Assembly: GCA_022729285.1 (NCBI GenBank)
Contig: JALDAI010000002.1
Coordinates: 1 to 26,746 of the forward strand
DNA: 26,746 nucleotides
Direction of reading: 5' to 3'
DNA from: Candidatus Nanoanaerosalina archaeon
GTDB taxonomy: Archaea; Nanohalarchaeota; Nanosalinia; Nanosalinales; Nanoanaerosalinaceae
The position numbers and the translations under genes were made by a program. The notes beneath the pieces are model-generated. The model ran no database searches. It was not told where the DNA came from and was given only the letters and a program-made list of their open reading frames with translations. The stretch's first letter is position 1; every line of letters starts with the position of its first letter. Shown in pieces: positions 23,230 through 26,746 of this stretch.

Positions 23230-24825
23230 TTAAACCGTTTCTAAAACCTCAGCAATCCTTTCTTCGCCAACTCCTAGTATAAAGTTTGAAAGTCTAGGAC
23301 CTCTCTCACGGTTTAGAAGGCATCTGTAAGCAGCTTGGAAGAACTCCTTGGTCCCAAGACCTATTTCATCCTTTAAGCCGAAAAGCCTGTCGTCAAGATC
23401 GGAGCTGCTTTCAAAATCTTCGTTTCTTAGAGCTTCAGCAATTTTTCTCATAGCCTTAGACTGCTCCTCTGTTAACTGTTCCTTCACTTCTTCAGGAACT
23501 TCCTCGCTTATCTTGTAAACATATTTTTCAGGAGCGTACTTTCTAGCCCAGTTAAACGCTTTTTCAAGTCTTTCAAGGATTAGATCTACCTGTTCCTCGG
23601 AAAGGTTATCCGAAACATGGCCTGTCTTTCTTAGAGACTCTATAACTCCTGTATCCCATTCGTCCCTAGACCTTGTCTGAGCAAGGAGAGATAAGTGATC
23701 AAAAGGAGGTCTTTCAGGCTGTTCCTCAGGTATATCTACTACAGCTAGTTCATAAACCCTTTTGAGGTGTTTTCTCTTCTTTTCATTACTTTCCTTTTCA
23801 GGGTTGAAGTATACGTCTTCAACACGGTCGAACTTCGAGTATCTCTGCACAACGTTTTCATCAAAAGGTATGACGAACTCCTTGTTAGGCTTTGTCTCAG
23901 TGAACTGGAACCTTATCATTTCAGGAGAGTATATCTCTTTCAAATCATCAACCGTGAAAATGTTTTCAGCACTGCTGCTACTTATTTTCTGACCGGAAGC
24001 AGTTGTTACAAAGTCGTACATCTGGTAAACAGGTGCATTCTCTCCGTAAACTTGTTTAACAATTTCTTCACCAGTAGTTCTGGAGCCGCCGTGCACAGAG
24101 TGTTCTTTACCTCCTGGCTCAAACGATACTTGTTCATAAAACCATCGCATAGGCCAGTCTACTCTCCAAGGAGGTTTTACAGAGTCGTTTTCCTTGAAGT
24201 CTATTTCTTCATGGTTTCCACAGTTCTCACAGCTGTAGACAATGTTGTATCCTCCTGTGTACTCTTCAACAACTGTTTCATCCATATTGCAGTCTCTGCA
24301 GTAAACTCTTATAGGCAGCCAGCCATCTTCTAATGGCTCTTTTCGGTACTTGTTCAGTATCTCTATTATCTTGTCCTTGTTCTCCAAAGCCTTTTTTATA
24401 AGATCTGCGTATTCCGATTTTTCAAACATCTCAGTCTGACTGATGAACTCTATGTCTAAGTGCATATCCTCCACAGACTCCTCGAACTTTTTCTCAAAGT
24501 GGTGTGCATAAGAGTCGTGGCAGCCCCATGGATCAGGGACCTTTGTCAGAGGAAGCCCTATATACTGCTCCCACTCATCAGGTACGTTGGCCGGAACCTT
24601 CCTAAATCTATCGTAGTCATCCCAGGAGTAGATAAACCTGACGTCCTCTCCCATCTTTTTAAGAGATTTAACAACAAAATCAACTGTTAAAACCTCTCTA
24701 AGGTGTCCTCCGTGTACAAGCCCTGAAGGAGATACTCCTGCTGCGCATGTGTGTTTGTCCCTCTCACTGAACTTGTGAGTTATTCCAAAAGCTAACTGAT
24801 CCGACCAAAAAATTGGCTGTTCCAT
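23230..24825 (-). CDS. lysK: Lysyl-tRNA synthetase, class I
   Basis: Charges tRNA-Lys; the class I form (LysRS1) is characteristic of many archaea and some bacteria. 531 residues: SPSGLVHGGHLRE at 32-44 with HGGH as the HIGH motif, four zinc-type cysteines in YCRDCN (176, 179) and SCENCG (199, 202), HGGSRTTGEEI at 245-255, and QKISSS at 279-284 as the KMSKS loop. The helical C-terminal anticodon domain includes AAYRCLLNRERGPRLSNFI. The ATG at 24825 has an A/T-rich TATA-like stretch (24846-24857) about 26 nt upstream. Divergent from the site-2 protease. Confidence 0.96.
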   Translation of the reverse strand: MEQPIFWSDQLAFGITHKFSERDKHTCAAGVSPSGLVHGGHLREVLTVDFVVKSLKKMGEDVRFIYSWDDYDRFRKVPANVPDEWEQYIGLPLTKVPDPWGCHDSYAHHFEKKFEESVEDMHLDIEFISQTEMFEKSEYADLIKKALENKDKIIEILNKYRKEPLEDGWLPIRVYCRDCNMDETVVEEYTGGYNIVYSCENCGNHEEIDFKENDSVKPPWRVDWPMRWFYEQVSFEPGGKEHSVHGGSRTTGEEIVKQVYGENAPVYQMYDFVTTASGQKISSSSAENIFTVDDLKEIYSPEMIRFQFTETKPNKEFVIPFDENVVQRYSKFDRVEDVYFNPEKESNEKKRKHLKRVYELAVVDIPEEQPERPPFDHLSLLAQTRSRDEWDTGVIESLRKTGHVSDNLSEEQVDLILERLEKAFNWARKYAPEKYVYKISEEVPEEVKEQLTEEQSKAMRKIAEALRNEDFESSSDLDDRLFGLKDEIGLGTKEFFQAAYRCLLNRERGPRLSNFILGVGEERIAEVLETV

Positions 24826-24845
24826 AAAAACTTTGGTTGTTTCTT

Positions 24846-24857
24846 AAAAATTATAAG
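24846..24857 (-). promoter_or_regulatory. TATA-like box for lysK
   Basis: Minus-strand CTTATAATTTTT centred about 26 nt upstream of the lysK ATG. Confidence 0.5.
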
Positions 24858-24905
24858 AGTTTACAACTTTTTGGAAGAAGTTTGAGAAAAAAAATGACAA
24901 ACACC

Positions 24906-24915
24906 TTTTTATAAC
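24906..24915 (+). promoter_or_regulatory. TATA box of the site-2 protease gene
   Basis: TTTTTATAAC centred 27 nt upstream of the ATG at 24938; leaderless spacing. The lysK box lies about 55 bp away on the other strand. Confidence 0.55.
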
Positions 24916-24937
24916 TAAAAAAAAGAAAGAAAGTTTA

Positions 24938-26392
24938 ATGTTCTCAGAAATACTGACAACGCACCAGATAACTATTCTAGTCTTTGTACTGTTCTTAATA
25001 GCATTTTTGTGGAAAGACAGAGAAAACATCGAAAGACACGGCTTATTATTTCTTAGAAGAACTAAAAAAGGTATAGAGCTCATTAAAAGAATTGCAGAAA
25101 GGTTTTCAGGATTCTTCAAGGTTTGGTCAACCGTTGGAGTATACCTTTCACTAGTAGTAACCGTTTTCGGTTTCCTCTTCCTCTTACACTCCGTTGTCAA
25201 CACACTGTTCCAAGCAGGCCTTGAACCAGCAGTAGGGCTTGTACTACCGACAGTTTCAGAAACACCGTCTATGTCTCCAGGAGTTTTCTTCATACCTTTC
25301 TGGTACTGGATAATCGGAGTTGCATCAGTTATGGTTGTCCACGAAATGTCTCACGGGATAGTAGGAGTTAACGAAGGATTTAATATCAAGTCAGTCGGTT
25401 GGCTTCTCTTAGCGATACTTCCCGGAGCCTTCGTAGAGCCTGAAGGAGAGGAGATGTTGCCTGAGAAAAAACAGGAAGAAGACGGAGAAGAAGAAAGCTC
25501 CACCAACCCATGGGGAGAAGGTCCTGCTCTTTCAAAGTTAAGAGTTTTAGCAGCAGGTAGCTGGTCCAACCTTTGTTTCGCACTGTTAATCGTGGTACTT
25601 CTGTTTTCAATTACTACAGCAGAGACAGGGCAGAGAGAGATAATAGGGATGTACGAGCACAACGGAGTTAGGATATCAACCGTTGCTAACAACTCCCCTG
25701 CTCAAGAACAAGGATTAGAAGAAGGAATGGTCATACAGAGCATAGGCGGACAGGAAGTACGTCATTCACGAGACTTTCAGCAAGCTACCTCAGGCATAAC
25801 GCCCAACCAGACACTTGAAATAAGCGGAAAGTTCAACAGCTCAGACTTCAGTATAAACGGAACCGCTGGAGAAACCTTTTTAGATACTAATGCTACTTAT
25901 GAACCGGCACCGCTAGATAAATTAGCCGTTTCCCTTGAGAAAAGAGTTTCAGGAAGTTTAGAGAATTACATGAAGGTTCAAGACGTCTTTATAAACCCTA
26001 ACGATGAAACAAGGTACGCAAGGTGGAACTGGGTGCAGGAACAAGGCGTTTTAGAAGAAAGAGCCGAACAAGAGATGGGAGAAATACTAGAAAACTACCG
26101 GCCTAGAGGATACTTCGGCTTCGGCATCATGCCAGAATCAGAGGTCACACCTGCTTTTGAACCTTTTGAAACAGCATCGTACCACTTCCTACAGCTGATG
26201 TTGTTCCTATTCATCATACATTCAGGAGTAGCAGTCGCAAACCTCTTACCAATCATTCCGTTAGACGGAGGCTGGATGGTTTCAGAAGTTATCAACGAGT
26301 ACAAGCCTGAGTGGGATACTTTGGCTAAAAAGATATCAGTAGTAGGAGTAGCGCTTTTCATACTAACCCTTTTACTCCCTATACTGTTGTGA
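24938..26392 (+). CDS. Site-2 protease family zinc metalloprotease (M50) with PDZ domain
   Basis: Intramembrane metalloprotease that cuts membrane-embedded regulators or signal sequences. 484 residues. Spans lie at about 9-25, 66-90, 118-135, and 205-228, with three more at the C-terminus. HEMSHG at 135-140 is the HExxH zinc site; NLLPIIPLDGG near 440-450 is the second metal motif (LDG). An acidic low-complexity loop (168-188) follows the metal site. A PDZ domain (about 238-295) has IGMYEHNGVRISTVANNSPAQEQGL and SIGGQEV. Four N-glycosylation sequons (290, 300, 307, 318) cluster just after it. Plan matches archaeal S2P/RseP-like proteins. Leaderless promoter. Confidence 0.93.
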   Translation: MFSEILTTHQITILVFVLFLIAFLWKDRENIERHGLLFLRRTKKGIELIKRIAERFSGFFKVWSTVGVYLSLVVTVFGFLFLLHSVVNTLFQAGLEPAVGLVLPTVSETPSMSPGVFFIPFWYWIIGVASVMVVHEMSHGIVGVNEGFNIKSVGWLLLAILPGAFVEPEGEEMLPEKKQEEDGEEESSTNPWGEGPALSKLRVLAAGSWSNLCFALLIVVLLFSITTAETGQREIIGMYEHNGVRISTVANNSPAQEQGLEEGMVIQSIGGQEVRHSRDFQQATSGITPNQTLEISGKFNSSDFSINGTAGETFLDTNATYEPAPLDKLAVSLEKRVSGSLENYMKVQDVFINPNDETRYARWNWVQEQGVLEERAEQEMGEILENYRPRGYFGFGIMPESEVTPAFEPFETASYHFLQLMLFLFIIHSGVAVANLLPIIPLDGGWMVSEVINEYKPEWDTLAKKISVVGVALFILTLLLPILL

Positions 26393-26422
26393 AAAACCGA
26401 TAAAAACAGCTTAGAAATTAAA

Positions 26423-26746
26423 ATGGAATTTTTAGAAAAGTTTAGCACAGTTAACAATTTTCCATGCGTCTATATCGATGAGTTAGCTGCAGTAGTTGTC
26501 TCCGACCTCCATATAGGTATTGAGATATCGCAGACTATGTCAGGAGTTCTAATGCCACGGATCCAGTCCGAAAAAGTTTTAGAAGAGTTAGAGGATATAA
26601 AAGAGTCTACAGATGCTGAAAAACTAATTATAGACGGAGACCTGAAACACTCCTTTTCAGGTAGGAACAAGAAAGAGAACGAAGAAGTTGAAAACTTTTT
26701 ACAAAAACTCTCGATGGTTTATGAAAAAACAGTAGTGGTCAAAGGA
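26423..26746 (+). CDS. Archaeal SbcD/Mre11-related phosphoesterase, N-terminal part
   Basis: Calcineurin-like metallophosphoesterase, cut by the window end after 108 codons. VVVSDLHIGIE at 24-34 supplies the D-x-H metal ligands; IIDGDLKHSFSG at 69-80 is the second block, with the KHSF signature of the archaeal SbcD-related group rather than Mre11 itself. The intervening GVLMPRIQSEKVLEEL also fits that group. The ATG at 26423 is 30 nt after the site-2 protease stop, so likely in the same unit. Biochemical role uncertain; often found near archaeal helicase genes. Confidence 0.85.
   Translation, partial: MEFLEKFSTVNNFPCVYIDELAAVVVSDLHIGIEISQTMSGVLMPRIQSEKVLEELEDIKESTDAEKLIIDGDLKHSFSGRNKKENEEVENFLQKLSMVYEKTVVVKG

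Noticed and set aside
23767..24333. 188-codon open frame on the plus strand inside lysK
   Set aside because: It lies fully antisense to a complete, motif-bearing LysRS; composition (Phe, Val, Ser, Tyr rich) is that of a mirrored coding frame.
24844..25293. 149-codon open frame antisense to the S2P N-terminus
   Set aside because: Overlaps well-supported S2P membrane segments and the lysK/S2P promoter region; no family motif.
1..26746. CRISPR arrays, insertion sequences, integrases, attachment sites or toxin-antitoxin pairs
   Set aside because: No direct-repeat array, transposase or integrase motif, or small toxin/antitoxin gene pair was found; gaps are all under 160 bases.

Overview
The window is gene-dense archaeal DNA, about 95% coding and A+T-rich. 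It reads as chromosome from a small-genome archaeon, most likely a DPANN-type lineage (nanohaloarchaeon-like is a guess, not shown). Evidence for Archaea: class I lysyl-tRNA synthetase, archaeal GluRS with a long N-terminal extension, Pth2, archaeal uS2, archaeal RNase J, HerA, a TruD-type pseudouridine synthase, an SbcD-related archaeal phosphoesterase, a tRNA-Asn with a bulge-helix-bulge intron, and tRNA genes without encoded CCA. Many genes that start transcription units have an A/T-rich TATA-like element centred 24-28 nt before the start codon, which implies leaderless mRNAs. Shine-Dalgarno-like sites appear mainly inside operons and before rpsB and rnj. I see no mobile element, CRISPR array or prophage, and no gene-free stretch over 300 bases.

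Layout. 1-2350: partial metG (leftward, running off the edge), divergent rdgB (dITP/XTP pyrophosphatase), then leftward tatD and an overlapping HAD-IIA phosphatase. 2502-7654: rightward rpsB, a MEMO-like gene, a secreted/anchored unknown, rnj and gltX. This order matches the euryarchaeal gene string that normally also carries the mevalonate-pathway genes, which are absent here. 7697-9131: a conserved small protein and a membrane-anchored winged-helix regulator. 15052-9141 (leftward): pth2 and truD, followed by an envelope block: GT-C mannosyltransferase-like protein, DPM1-like Dol-P-Man synthase, membrane GT2, membrane-anchored CPDC thioredoxin-like protein, and an acidic single-pass protein. 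15183-17474 (leftward): tRNA-Val and a long HerA. 17600-18503: a Cys-rich secreted protein and ndk. 18539-20141 (leftward): two membrane unknowns and tRNA-Asn. 20263-22582: an ABC exporter and an Arg/Lys-rich unknown. 22579-24825 (leftward): rhomboid protease and lysK. 24938-end: site-2 protease and a partial phosphoesterase.

Functional picture. Translation genes (MetRS, GluRS, LysRS, uS2, Pth2, TruD, two tRNAs) and nucleotide/nucleic-acid upkeep (RdgB, TatD, NDK, RNase J, HerA) are mixed with a large cell-surface share: glycosylation enzymes, an extracytoplasmic redox protein, two intramembrane proteases, an ABC exporter and several Cys-containing anchored proteins. The least explained parts are the eroded MEMO protein and the missing isoprenoid genes around it, the C-terminal extension of HerA, the transmembrane regulator with its small upstream partner, and the basic/acidic-tailed protein at 22151-22582.
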